This document shows, one piece after another, positions 37,801 through 44,719 of a DNA stretch of 64,000 nt. Position 1 is the first letter of the stretch, and each line of letters begins with the position of its first letter. A program made the position numbers and the translations under genes. Location: positions 1,502,539-1,566,538 of the forward strand of contig NZ_RYYU01000001.1 of NCBI RefSeq assembly GCF_003977605.1. The letters are read 5' to 3'. The stretch is from Prevotella koreensis (GTDB lineage Bacteria; Bacteroidota; Bacteroidia; Bacteroidales; Bacteroidaceae). The notes beneath the pieces are model-generated. The model was not told the DNA's origin, ran no database searches, and saw only the letters and a list, made by a program, of their open reading frames with translations.

Positions 37801-38381
37801 GCGATGAAAACGCCGAGAACCATTACTACGTAAGTACATGGGAATGGGTTGATTTGCGCGAACTCGGCACAGTGAAGAATCTTTCGTTCAAAGTCACAAG
37901 TTCACGTAACAACCAGTGGGGAATGGTTACTCCGGGCTATTTCTGCGTGGATAACTTCAACGGCAAACGTGCTGAGAAAGAGGTTGAAATGGTGACTGTG
38001 GAGGGCAACAAGGTGATACAACTCGCCGAATTGTTCACTCTCGACGCATCGGGAACAGTTGTATATACCGCACCTGACGGAATGCCGGAGGGCGTTGAAG
38101 CAACAATCAATTTCGATGCAGCCGGTGGTACAATAACAATCGACGGCAGCAAGGACGAAACATTCAACATTATCGTTGCCATGACCCAAAAGGGTAAGAC
38201 ACAATATGTGAAGATTCCTGTGACCGTAATCAAGGTAAGCGGTATCAAAAGTATCGACAGCGACGACGAGAGCATTGAAGCACGCTACGGCGTAAGCGGA
38301 CAACGCATCTCGGGAAAGCAGCGCGGCGTACAGTTGCAACGCATGAAAGACGGTACGGTTCGCAAGGTTGTCGTAAAATAA
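31818..38381 (+). CDS. giant (2187-residue) multidomain surface protein of the B12 locus
   Basis: After a signal peptide, four CUB-like modules (starting near 45, 344, 620 and 919; FYDDGG and YNGS/YHGG motifs, with SPDGALTVLF near the end) alternate with modules like the N-terminal domain of BNR-repeat sialidases (pattern GxNYFWLTYNI). A right-handed beta-helix region follows (about 1160-1600: TIQAAIDDIAAVGVDGPVVL). Then come fibronectin/Ig-like segments, a DUF4465 domain (about 1828-2065: FWMGNLSKGTAGGSFVSGSY) and a T9SS-like tail (RYGVSGQRISGKQRGVQLQR, RKVVVK). DUF4465 proteins occur in riboswitch-controlled B12 loci, and no terminator lies between the riboswitch and this gene. Surface binding of cobalamin or of a carrier is inference. 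Confidence 0.82.
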   Translation: MKQQFLKLSLLLLTVLLGVPLEMMADRNVNQLQFGKQTIEVASDEVITFYDPWGTDKIKGENSYNCQSLTVFKPVEAGKSIQITFEKIDLKQHSDHYFMYLNIYDGIADAGDTFSFAKDAISVTSTSSFNGMTGTLLEEKLTGSHENKTYYSSTPDGALSVGFMHRYSKTCEGWVAKVRCVTLENQTTTGAGSNYDNVTETVSGKNNVNLARAFVTTTGVMNPDKVTSILFNLTENEGAVNPTALKLFYGNKPLNATVEAEGSGYKFTLEQVLASGINNFDIIGDFLETAAINAKVRLDITKITTTAHPDGVNPFTAGTSVAVKNPAIVIMTSTPQTITVGETPMLFYDEGGKDGGIVSKTNGQVTFQPGVSGKKVRVKFNVNKIWHGSLYNQELRIYNGSEVKPENLIQTLQKGELGEFSSTTADGSLTVVLFSDASNAVPADGFEAEVSLFTPQAMVADDAETETASTETVCAGDANQPMMCVNIKTHDTEPALVAQKFAFNTNSTNANVTHATLYYTGNKKNFSDSETYKVGEADVTADAFEITTTGKTVTLNEGDNYFWLTYNISDEAQNEQKVAANFVSATFTNNTTATATTSNVAERKVENIVYSYEKMGTQTKTVNGSMVFKTKTNSYNNYCQPGNDNRVNIFKPKHSGNVMQIDITEFDVLYAPNSYGTRSTFKIINGDGTTGEVLYELKSNAEQKTGPGKIIRSTSPDGALTVLFNPNSTYAYNCKGWTSTVSEYMSKPMEYTSTDVTQTSTGIVSVGNKSQSLLTLNVKAEGDQGTLNLEALTLDLKNTQANISKIEVFSVGKTDREITEADAAVATAMVDGTESVITVNTTNQVALLEGNNFFRVNVDVSDNAQVGQTIDAKVTSVKINGTTKAVENGDPEGAREIKNIYLIKNGENGEVKVKEGMALMFYDDGGADGTVSKNFNGTVTFVPESPADNIKFDFKEWDLAYTTKFYIYHGGEVKDKADMELSMYDKPHENGPITSKSEDGKITVKFTNKTSTPDGFAIEVTAYKKTDVKVTSVTTEAVAVPEVLKGETDVKMLKVAVTAEGEKESTDITGFTITGTDGEAVKAHHIYATGTVDGFSANEEFKEKYTLKRFGTYYFWVAYDIKGDAEVDQTATAQVTAITVGGETVNVTDPATATVTVKSGKHGTFTVGATDADYTTIQAAIDDIAAVGVDGPVVLNINAGEYNERVLISGIKGLSANNTLTLQSASGKRDVKIFHNTYTSSGGYDPNQYKNGYGVVTLFGVNYVTLKDLEICTEDVYYDAVVMVKNESRHATIDNCWLHAPTETADGDYKKSINLVGHFAENVANKNNDFLTVKNSLIEGGYMGVNMGGTGYVALPKEIGGVIENNVFKNQGYKSIYSYDELGVKILNNNIENTVTGKKGAQAMDIVVREASEHQTVINGNRIYMAPQAYCYGIYLRELVGTAEKPVIITNNEIIIKHTSSTSYGFNVVSPGQYVNIAHNSVKMMENSGPAVMFEKIVDGNYNITNNVLQSMSKGVVYDLKNENNFGKVSLSHNIIYTTSTSQEIARCGKNKKYKFDEWVAASGETGSINKMVNFLTEDVLEPENDLGGDLLTAVKLDYVTTDINGKARPNENISIGAYEYDPNAMSAPQFVEGYPEVKSSIDGKASIAIKADIAATAYYILKKAEEEAPTTEQLKGSEKKVTLVANTENTINFENLETDITYKVYFQLVSLRNIDGDAKNVEFTMTETPPAPEPPVVVAVDDKTINEGETVKLEATLTVGTAPYTVTWINGKHTQLKSENLTELPTTSLTCDVTPTECDDYVVTVVDANNLSASDTIRVIVKGTAQTATFENLYLAENSFWMGNLSKGTAGGSFVSGSYKFDNYASNMWNGQPTSPYWGNFAYANSTSTKFDNSDYFIDQWNNAVGGGYDGSENYMVAYPQGGKITVMNNDEGDQLRGFYITNDAWNVFAYTVDDGSTSNPTTNERQFGIGDWCKITITADNGKTKDYYLADYRDENAENHYYVSTWEWVDLRELGTVKNLSFKVTSSRNNQWGMVTPGYFCVDNFNGKRAEKEVEMVTVEGNKVIQLAELFTLDASGTVVYTAPDGMPEGVEATINFDAAGGTITIDGSKDETFNIIVAMTQKGKTQYVKIPVTVIKVSGIKSIDSDDESIEARYGVSGQRISGKQRGVQLQRMKDGTVRKVVVK

Positions 38382-38402
38382 TCGACAATAAATGACAAAA
38401 GA

Positions 38403-38450
38403 AAAAGGGGTTATGGAGTCTGCAACGACTCTCTGACCCCTTTTCTTTTA
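38403..38450 (+). terminator. terminator after the giant surface protein gene
   Basis: AAAAGGGGT (38403-38411) pairs with ACCCCTTTT (38436-38444), with an inner GAGTC/GACTC stem and a T-rich tail. It separates the riboswitch transcript from btuF. Confidence 0.85.
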
Positions 38451-38456
38451 ATCCTT

Positions 38457-38545
38457 AACACCAATCGGCCATTATCCCACATAGTCGATAAATCCTTACT
38501 CATTGTCTTGCTTCCCGACATCTTTAATCCCTAATCGATCATTAA
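38457..38545. repeat. partial MITE-like repeat (family M)
   Basis: TTAACACCAATCGGCCATTA (from 38457) matches the left end of the element at 25242. CCCTAATCGATCATTAACTC (from about 38529) is a second end in the same orientation. The interior is shortened and diverged. Confidence 0.55.
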
Positions 38546-38608
38546 CTCCTGAACTGATTTGGGTTTAGAAAAACAACACATCAACGGCAGCAATTTTCCA
38601 CTTTTCCA

Positions 38609-38640
38609 TTGTACGTTCTTAAATATATTTCGTATCTTTG
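38609..38640 (+). promoter_or_regulatory. btuF promoter
   Basis: TTG (38609-38611), a 21-bp spacer and TATCTTTG (38633-38640). Palindromic repeat copy C lies between this promoter and the btuF start, so it is part of the leader RNA. No second riboswitch is seen. Confidence 0.55.
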
Positions 38641-38663
38641 CGGTCAAGGAATGTTTTGGCACT

Positions 38664-38732
38664 GCAAAATGGGCGAAATTGCTGACCAAATTCGGCAGGA
38701 TTGCAAAACAATTTCGGCGAATTTGCAAAACA
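38664..38732. repeat. GGGCGAAATTG palindromic repeat, copy C
   Basis: GCAAAATGGGCGAAATTGCT (from 38664) is identical to copies A and B in its first half and then diverges (GACCAAATTCGGCAGGATTG, AATTTCGGCGAATTTGC). It lies in the 5' leader of btuF. Confidence 0.7.
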
Positions 38733-38793
38733 AAACAGGCTGTTTTGAACAGCACTTCATATCTTACAGAACATTTAAAGAGAAAATAACGCT

Positions 38794-39966
38794 ATGAGAA
38801 AATTACTTCTTATTGTTTCGACAGCGGTACTGATGCTTGTTTTAGGCACAGGGTGTAACGGCGTGACGACAGGCTCCGGCAGTGGTGACACGCTGCGATT
38901 GGGGTATGCCGAACGAATAAAAATCGTGGAATATGAGGGATACAACACCGTGACACTTGCCGACCCGTGGGAAACAGGTAACGTGCTGCACACTTATATC
39001 CTCGTGCCAAGCAGCGCAAAGGAACTCACAGACGACAGTCTGACGAGCCTGCACCCTAATGCAACGATTGTCCGCACACCACTGAAAAAGACTCTCATAA
39101 CGACCAGCGTGCATTGTGCGCTCGCCGATGAATTGGGCTGCAGCAATGCTGTTGCCGGTGTTTGCGACCTGCAATACATAAACCTGCCGTGGGTGAAAGA
39201 GCGCGTCAAGGCAGGCAAGATTCGCGACTGCGGCAGCACAATGGCTCCTACCATCGAGACGATTATCGACCTCGCGCCCGACGCTATTTTCCTCTCTCCG
39301 TTCCAGAACAGCGGCGGATACGGACGCATAGAGAATCTCGGCATACCTATTATAGAAATGGCCGACTACATGGAGACATCGGCCTTGGGACGCGCCGAGT
39401 GGATGAAGTTCTACGGTATGTTGTTCGGCGCGGAAGAGAAAGCGAGCGCCCTGTTCGCCGAAGTTGAGAAAAACTACAACGAACTGAAAGAGAAAGGACG
39501 CGAATATACCACCGATAACAACAAACAAACGAAACAAACGAAGCAGAAGTCGGTGATAATGGACAAACTCGTAGGTTCCGTATGGTATGTTCCCGGAGGT
39601 GGCAGCACCATTGGAAAGATGTTGAAAGATGCCGCATGCAGTTATCCGTGGCAAGACGATCGGAGTGCCGGTTCGCTCTCATTGTCGTTCGAGACGGTGC
39701 TCGAAAAAGGTGCGGAGGCCGATGTGTGGATGTTCCGTTACAACTCTCCGCAGGCCATCACACGCAATGTTCTGCTCTCGGAAAATAGGGGCTACGAACA
39801 GTTCAAAGCCTACAAGAACGGCGAACTCTACGGCTGTAACACCGCCACGAGTACGTTCTATGAGGACACTCCTTTCCACCCTGAACTACTTTTGCGCGAT
39901 TTCCTCACAATTATGCACCCCGACTTGGGTCTCGGTGCACCGAAATATTTCATTAAGGTGGAATGA
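38794..39966 (+). CDS. btuF: cobalamin/iron-chelate ABC transporter substrate-binding lipoprotein
   Basis: This 390-residue protein has an SPII signal (LMLVLGTGC) and a periplasmic binding fold of the helical-backbone type (VHCALADELGCSNAVAGVCD, IIDLAPDAIFLSPFQNSGGY, and a C-terminal lobe with WYVPGGGSTIGKML). Its stop overlaps the permease ATG by 4 bp. The class covers cobalamin, haem and siderophores. The B12 locus just upstream favours cobalamin, hence the symbol, but the sequence alone does not settle it. A Lys/Gln-rich low-complexity loop (NNKQTKQTKQKS) sits between the lobes. Confidence 0.8.
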   Translation: MRKLLLIVSTAVLMLVLGTGCNGVTTGSGSGDTLRLGYAERIKIVEYEGYNTVTLADPWETGNVLHTYILVPSSAKELTDDSLTSLHPNATIVRTPLKKTLITTSVHCALADELGCSNAVAGVCDLQYINLPWVKERVKAGKIRDCGSTMAPTIETIIDLAPDAIFLSPFQNSGGYGRIENLGIPIIEMADYMETSALGRAEWMKFYGMLFGAEEKASALFAEVEKNYNELKEKGREYTTDNNKQTKQTKQKSVIMDKLVGSVWYVPGGGSTIGKMLKDAACSYPWQDDRSAGSLSLSFETVLEKGAEADVWMFRYNSPQAITRNVLLSENRGYEQFKAYKNGELYGCNTATSTFYEDTPFHPELLLRDFLTIMHPDLGLGAPKYFIKVE

Positions 39967-40997
39967 GAAAAGGGATAACCATTGTGCCGTCCATGTTTCT
40001 GTTGATAGTGATTCTTTTCGCTGTCAATTTGTTCGTGGGTGCTGTCGATATACCGGCTGTTGATGTCATGTCGATTATTTTCGGCTCTGATGGCGCGGCG
40101 GGTGCAGACTCACACATACCGGCATCATGGAGATATATCATTCTTCAGAACCGACTGCCGCAGGCACTCACCGCAATGCTGTGCGGCTCTTCGCTCGCCG
40201 TGAGCGGTCTGATGCTGCAAACGGCATTCCGCAACCCTCTCGCCGGCCCGAGCATCTTCGGCATCAACAGCGGTGCCTCGCTCGGTGTGGCTCTCGTCAT
40301 GCTGCTGCTCGGCGGTAGCATCACCACCGGAACATTCTCGCTCACAGGCTTTGTCGCCATACTCGTGGCGGCATTCATCGGAGCAATGACGGTTATGGCT
40401 CTCATCATGCTGTTCTCTACACTTGTAAAAAGCAATATCATGCTGCTCATAATCGGCATCATGATAGGATATATCACATCATCGGCAATATCCCTGCTCA
40501 ATTTCTTCGCCACCGAAGAGGGGGTGCAGTCGTATATGATATGGGGATTGGGCAACTTCGGTGGCGTTACCATGCAGCAAATGCCGGCATTCGCTTCTGT
40601 AACGATTTTCGGACTCATAGCATCGCTACTGCTCGTGAAACCGCTCAACGCCCTGCTTCTCGGCGACCAATATGCAGAGAATTTGGGCTTCAACATAAAA
40701 CGTGTTCGCAACAGTCTGCTTTTCGTTACCGGCATACTTACTGCCATCAGTACCGCCTTTTGTGGCCCTGTGGCTTTCATCGGACTTGCCGTTCCGCACA
40801 TCGCACGTATGATTCTCGGCACCGAAAATCATCGGCGACTGCTGCCGGCAACGCTCTTATGCGGTGCTGCCACGGCACTTCTGTGCAACATTGCATGTGT
40901 GCTTCCGGGCAGTCGAGGCATAATTCCGCTCAATGCCGTAACCCCGATAATGGGCGCACCGGTGATAATCTACGTATTACTGAAACAACGTTCTTGA
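39963..40997 (+). CDS. btuC: FecCD/BtuC-type ABC transporter permease
   Basis: This 344-residue permease has about ten membrane helices and clear family motifs: RLPQALTAMLCGSSLAVSGL, FRNPLAGPSIFGINSGASLG, LGFNIKRVRNSLLFVTGILT and CGPVAFIGLAVPHIARMILG. It overlaps btuF by 4 bp. The next gene is prmC rather than the expected ATP-binding subunit, so btuD must be elsewhere or be supplied by another system. The symbol rests on the B12 locus nearby; an iron-chelate substrate is possible. Confidence 0.88.
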   Translation: MRKGITIVPSMFLLIVILFAVNLFVGAVDIPAVDVMSIIFGSDGAAGADSHIPASWRYIILQNRLPQALTAMLCGSSLAVSGLMLQTAFRNPLAGPSIFGINSGASLGVALVMLLLGGSITTGTFSLTGFVAILVAAFIGAMTVMALIMLFSTLVKSNIMLLIIGIMIGYITSSAISLLNFFATEEGVQSYMIWGLGNFGGVTMQQMPAFASVTIFGLIASLLLVKPLNALLLGDQYAENLGFNIKRVRNSLLFVTGILTAISTAFCGPVAFIGLAVPHIARMILGTENHRRLLPATLLCGAATALLCNIACVLPGSRGIIPLNAVTPIMGAPVIIYVLLKQRS

Positions 40998-41890
40998 TGA
41001 CATATAACGACATTTGTCTGCTGTTGCGCCAACGATATGAAGATGGCGAGGCACGTGCCGTGGCGCGCTACCTGCTGGAAGTGGGCTACGGACTACAGAT
41101 GACAGACATTATTTGCGGCGCAACGGAACGCCTGCCTGCCGACGAACTGCAGCGAAAAACAAATCGCCTGCTCGCCGGCGAGCCTGTGCAATATGTTGTG
41201 GGTACGGCGGAGTTCTGCGCCCGACGTTTCCATGTAGCCCCCGGAGTGCTGATACCGCGACCGGAAACAGAGGAACTTTGCCGACTTGTGGAGGAAGATA
41301 GGGCGGAAGGAGAAGGAATACGGCATATTCTTGACATAGGAACCGGTTCGGGATGTATTGCCATTACACTTGCGTTGAACATTCCGGGTGCACGAGTGGA
41401 GGCATGGGATATAAGCAACGAAGCACTGGCAATAGCACAGGAGAACGCCAAGAGGCACAATGCCGACATAGTATTCAGAAACGTTGATATACTATCCGAA
41501 CAACCCTTTCTGCAACAAGAAACCGGTAACGGAGCGCATTGTGATGAGCATTTCAGCAACAATGACAGCACGAAAGGTTGGGATATAATAGTTTCTAACC
41601 CGCCTTACATCGTCCCTTCCGAGTCAAAGGAAATGGCAGAACAAGTATTGGAGCACGAGCCGGGCATTGCTCTTTTCGCCCCACAAGACAATCCGCTGCT
41701 CTTCTATAATGCCATTGCCATTTACGCGAAACAAACATTAAACCCTCACGGCAAACTCTTTTTCGAGATTAATCCGCTTTTCTGTGACCAACTCGAAACA
41801 TTGCTTACCGGCTTAGGGTTTGCCGATGTCACTTTCTGTTACGACCGATTCGGGCGCAAGAGGTTTGCAACGGCAACAAAACCAGTATGA
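40997..41890 (+). CDS. prmC: peptide chain release factor glutamine methyltransferase
   Basis: This 297-residue enzyme methylates the Gln of the GGQ motif in release factors RF1 and RF2. The N-terminal helical domain is followed by a class I SAM fold: ILDIGTGSGCIAITLAL (motif I) and IIVSNPPYIVPSE (NPPY motif). Its ATG shares one base with the btuC stop (TGATG), so the frame upstream of 40997 that runs inside btuC is not used. recX overlaps its end by 4 bp, giving a tightly coupled btuF-btuC-prmC-recX run. Confidence 0.95.
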   Translation: MTYNDICLLLRQRYEDGEARAVARYLLEVGYGLQMTDIICGATERLPADELQRKTNRLLAGEPVQYVVGTAEFCARRFHVAPGVLIPRPETEELCRLVEEDRAEGEGIRHILDIGTGSGCIAITLALNIPGARVEAWDISNEALAIAQENAKRHNADIVFRNVDILSEQPFLQQETGNGAHCDEHFSNNDSTKGWDIIVSNPPYIVPSESKEMAEQVLEHEPGIALFAPQDNPLLFYNAIAIYAKQTLNPHGKLFFEINPLFCDQLETLLTGLGFADVTFCYDRFGRKRFATATKPV

Positions 41891-42393
41891 ATATGAGAAG
41901 ACAAACGCCAACTAACAGACAACCATCGGCAGTAAGCGAGGAACAGGCCTTGGCACGACTTACCACACTATGTGCCAATGCAGAGCACTGTTCGGGAGAG
42001 ATGCTCGACAAAATGAATCGGTGGGGGCTTGGCGAGGAGGCACAGGCACGCATCATGCAACACCTTATTAATAATAGGTATGTGGACGACGAGCGTTACT
42101 GCCGTGCTTTTGTGCGCGACAAGATGGAGTATTGTCAATGGGGAAGACGTAAGATTGAACAGGCTCTGTACGCCAAACACATCAACCGCGAAACGCGAAA
42201 TGCGGCACTGGACGAAATCGATGACGATGCTTTCGTTGCCATATTGCGCCCCCTGATTGCTGCGAAACGCCGTCAGACGAAGGCCAAATCGGAATATGAA
42301 ATGACAATGAAACTGATGCGCTTCGCCGCCTCACGCGGTTTCACAATAGACCAAATACGGCAATGTATTGATGCTCCTGAAGATTATCCCTAA
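41887..42393 (+). CDS. recX: regulatory protein RecX
   Basis: This 168-residue helical protein is of the RecX family, which binds RecA filaments and limits recombinase activity. It contains the repeated three-helix pattern (NRWGLGEEAQARIMQHLINN with VDDERYCRAFVRDKM, and GRRKIEQALYAKHINRETRN). The 4-bp overlap with prmC sets the start. The stop lies in TATCCCTAATCGATTGG, which resembles an end of the MITE-like family, so the original C-terminus may have been trimmed. Confidence 0.88.
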   Translation: MNMRRQTPTNRQPSAVSEEQALARLTTLCANAEHCSGEMLDKMNRWGLGEEAQARIMQHLINNRYVDDERYCRAFVRDKMEYCQWGRRKIEQALYAKHINRETRNAALDEIDDDAFVAILRPLIAAKRRQTKAKSEYEMTMKLMRFAASRGFTIDQIRQCIDAPEDYP

Positions 42394-42768
42394 TCGATTG
42401 GAGGATTATTCTTCTTCAAAGCATAAAAAGATAGATCCCGAAGACAGAGACCGAATCTTTTCTATCGCTGCCCTCGGGATCGTTGATAATAGTTATAGTC
42501 CTTATATGGTGTTTCAAGTTGGGGGTGTATTTCTTAAATCATTCGCCCCTTTCGCTCATTCATTATGAGTACTGGCTCTTTACATATTGTTATCCTCTCT
42601 CCGGTATTTTCTTCCTGTCCTTCCGGTCACACAGTATTCCATGCAACCGGAAGAGAAAGGAATCTTTAACTTAATTAAAAGACAAATACCATAAAAGCAT
42701 TTTTATATTACCCAACTTATATTTTATTATTTTGAGAAATAAGCAGCAAAATCACTTTTGCAATATGC
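42394..42768. other. intergenic region with two hairpins, no gene seen
   Basis: This 375-bp gap lies between converging genes. It holds an 8-bp inverted repeat GATCCCGA/TCGGGATC (42434-42441 with 42474-42481) and a second pair CTTCCGGT/ACCGGAAG near 42620-42656. Both may be terminators, one per strand. A weak frame through 42368-42568 has no family features. Confidence 0.4.
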
Positions 42769-44082
42769 TTACTTCTGTTCCAGTTTCATAACACCTTTAT
42801 TGGTGTTCATCTTCACGGCATTGAAATTAGCCGCTCCGCTTACAACCTGCCAGTTGATACGCTTGCCAAAAGCAGGTGCGTTAGCAGGTGCCGGTGCCGA
42901 GTTCGGGGTTGTGAACTCAACCTTCGCTAATGGTCCCCATTCGTCGTTCGCGTTCATTGCGATTGAGCATGCGTAGTAAGTTGTTGACGGTTCTGCGTTC
43001 CATTTTACATCATCTACACCATACTGATTCCAGTAAGGATCGTTCGGACGGTCTTCTTTGAGGAAGTTTATCACACCCTCGTCGCCATTAAATGTTTCAG
43101 AATCGAATGCTTCTTTTGTAATAATGATGTCGCGATGCAATGCAGCCTGGTCGTTCGGAGTGTAAATAACGCGCTGGTAATAGTTGTTGTCTGTGCCTCC
43201 AAACTCCTTAATTTCAATTGTTACGGTTGCTACACCATTGCCTCCGAGTTTATTCATTGTAACATAGCAGAAGATTGGCTCTGCATAAGTATCTGCCTTA
43301 TCCCATGCCTGAACAACAACTTCATATTCCTTTCCCGGCTCAAGGTCTTTCCATTCGTTTACCACTTCTCCGGTGAGTTCTTTCTGGCAGAAGCCCTTTA
43401 TCATGTCACCGAATGTTGAGTAGCCCATCATAGGACCCCACTGTGCGAACTGATCATAGGCAGTACCCTTCGGGAAAATGCAGTAAGCGTAAGCCTTAAC
43501 GTCGTTGTTAGGTGTAAACTTGATACTTACTGAAGTTGTACCAACAGACAATACCGTGCATTCCACATTAGGATTGCCGATGAGTGGCTTGTTAGGAGTC
43601 TTGAAATCTGCTCTCGCCATGTTGCATGCAATGCCGTATTGGTCGTATCCTATTGTAACGATTGAGTAATCGGCATTTACTGCCATCGGTTTATCGAAAC
43701 CTGTCATCTGGCCGTTTGTGAAGTCTTCGCTGTATAATGCGCCACCGATATGTTCGAAATATCTTGCTGCCGTAGCATCATCTACAAGTTTGTCGGCAAT
43801 ATTCTTAGGAATACAATTGATGCGGAAATTCTTGCATTCAGGTGTTTTCGTAACGGTAACCCATACAGTATCGCCTGATTCTCCGGTGTTATATTTCTGG
43901 AAAGTGACATCTGCTGCCACGCGACCTTCGATTGATGTGAAGAAGACACTGTCCACTCTTTCTACCAAAAAGCCTTTATAAGAACCGTTCTTCTCAACCA
44001 CGAGCATACGGTTTGGTTTTGTCTGCGCGAGGGCAGAGATACTGATGAGTGCCATGAGGCACAAGGTTATTATTTTTTTCAT
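42769..44082 (-). CDS. secreted protein with fibronectin-like repeats, function unknown
   Basis: This 437-residue protein has a cleavable SPI signal (MKKIITLCLMALISISALAQ). The rest is beta-rich with at least three Fn3-like segments (PNVECTVLSVGTTSVSIKFT, NEWKDLEPGKEYEVVVQAWD and a third with WNAEPSTTYYACSIAMNAND). It lacks a lipobox and an obvious T9SS tail. Its ATG overlaps the stop of the upstream secreted-protein gene by 4 bp, so the two are probably made and exported together. I do not recognise a named family. Confidence 0.75.
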   Translation of the reverse strand: MKKIITLCLMALISISALAQTKPNRMLVVEKNGSYKGFLVERVDSVFFTSIEGRVAADVTFQKYNTGESGDTVWVTVTKTPECKNFRINCIPKNIADKLVDDATAARYFEHIGGALYSEDFTNGQMTGFDKPMAVNADYSIVTIGYDQYGIACNMARADFKTPNKPLIGNPNVECTVLSVGTTSVSIKFTPNNDVKAYAYCIFPKGTAYDQFAQWGPMMGYSTFGDMIKGFCQKELTGEVVNEWKDLEPGKEYEVVVQAWDKADTYAEPIFCYVTMNKLGGNGVATVTIEIKEFGGTDNNYYQRVIYTPNDQAALHRDIIITKEAFDSETFNGDEGVINFLKEDRPNDPYWNQYGVDDVKWNAEPSTTYYACSIAMNANDEWGPLAKVEFTTPNSAPAPANAPAFGKRINWQVVSGAANFNAVKMNTNKGVMKLEQK

Positions 44083-44570
44083 TGTTTTACGAATTTGTAT
44101 GTTGCGTTATTTATTTTAATAATGTAAACGCCTTGGCGGAGTGCTGCGATGTCTATCGCCTCGCCATCGGCTACCTTTGTGCGGAGTAATGACTTGCCGC
44201 TAAGGTCGAAAATTGCAGCGTCGGCACGCAGACCTGATTCCAGTCCGTGAACGTACAGCATGTCACCGTTGCGCGAGATGCTGATATTGCCTGTCGCATT
44301 GTTAACAACATCTCCAATGCCTGTTACGACACCGTCAAATGTAATGGTTTTAATGTCTGACAGAGCCCACACCGGTTCAGGAGTAATATTTGTTCCGATG
44401 ATGTGCATACCGTCATTGTCAAAAGTAATCTTACGGATGTCTTGCAAGGTATATTCGGTTGCTTTACCTCCGTTTTTCGGAGTAACAACCAATTTCACCT
44501 GTGCTTGCGCCGTAGAGATTGCCATTGTCATTATAACCGTCAAGACCAAGATAATTTGTCTTTTACTCAT
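44079..44570 (-). CDS. secreted protein with T9SS type A sorting domain
   Basis: This 163-residue protein has a signal peptide (VLTVIMTMAISTAQAQ), a short middle with two similar strands (TLQDIRKITFDNDGMHI and ALSDIKTITFDG) and a C-terminal type A T9SS domain (DMLYVHGLESGLRADAAIFD, LSGKSLLRTKV, LRQGVYIIKINNATYKFVKQ). Nearly all of it is therefore signal and sorting sequence. It is first in a two-gene operon with the Fn3-like protein, whose start overlaps its stop. The cargo may form a surface complex with that partner. Confidence 0.82.
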   Translation of the reverse strand: MSKRQIILVLTVIMTMAISTAQAQVKLVVTPKNGGKATEYTLQDIRKITFDNDGMHIIGTNITPEPVWALSDIKTITFDGVVTGIGDVVNNATGNISISRNGDMLYVHGLESGLRADAAIFDLSGKSLLRTKVADGEAIDIAALRQGVYIIKINNATYKFVKQ

Positions 44571-44616
44571 AATGTGTAATGTTTGATCGATATTAAAGGT
44601 TTAAAAATTACGAGGG

Positions 44617-44624
44617 CAAAAATA
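44617..44624 (-). promoter_or_regulatory. -7 box of the secreted-protein operon
   Basis: The minus strand reads TATTTTTG, 46 bp before the start at 44570. No -33 element was identified. Confidence 0.4.
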
Positions 44625-44719
44625 TAAAAAAAGACGCTTTTATGAATAAAAACGCCTTCATTTCGATTTCTAATTCGTGAAATAGTAACCGATTTCAGTA
44701 AAAAACACTAATATTTTCG

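Noticed and set aside
32640..37823. Several long minus-strand frames opposite the giant surface protein.
   Set aside because: They are rich in Cys, His and Tyr, lack starts with promoters, and arise from biased codon use on the plus strand.
40541..40996. N-terminal extension of prmC.
   Set aside because: It lies inside btuC. The ATG at 40997 overlapping the btuC stop gives the family N-terminus.
42368..42568. A 66-residue frame overlapping the end of recX.
   Set aside because: No signal, family or promoter; it covers the hairpin region.
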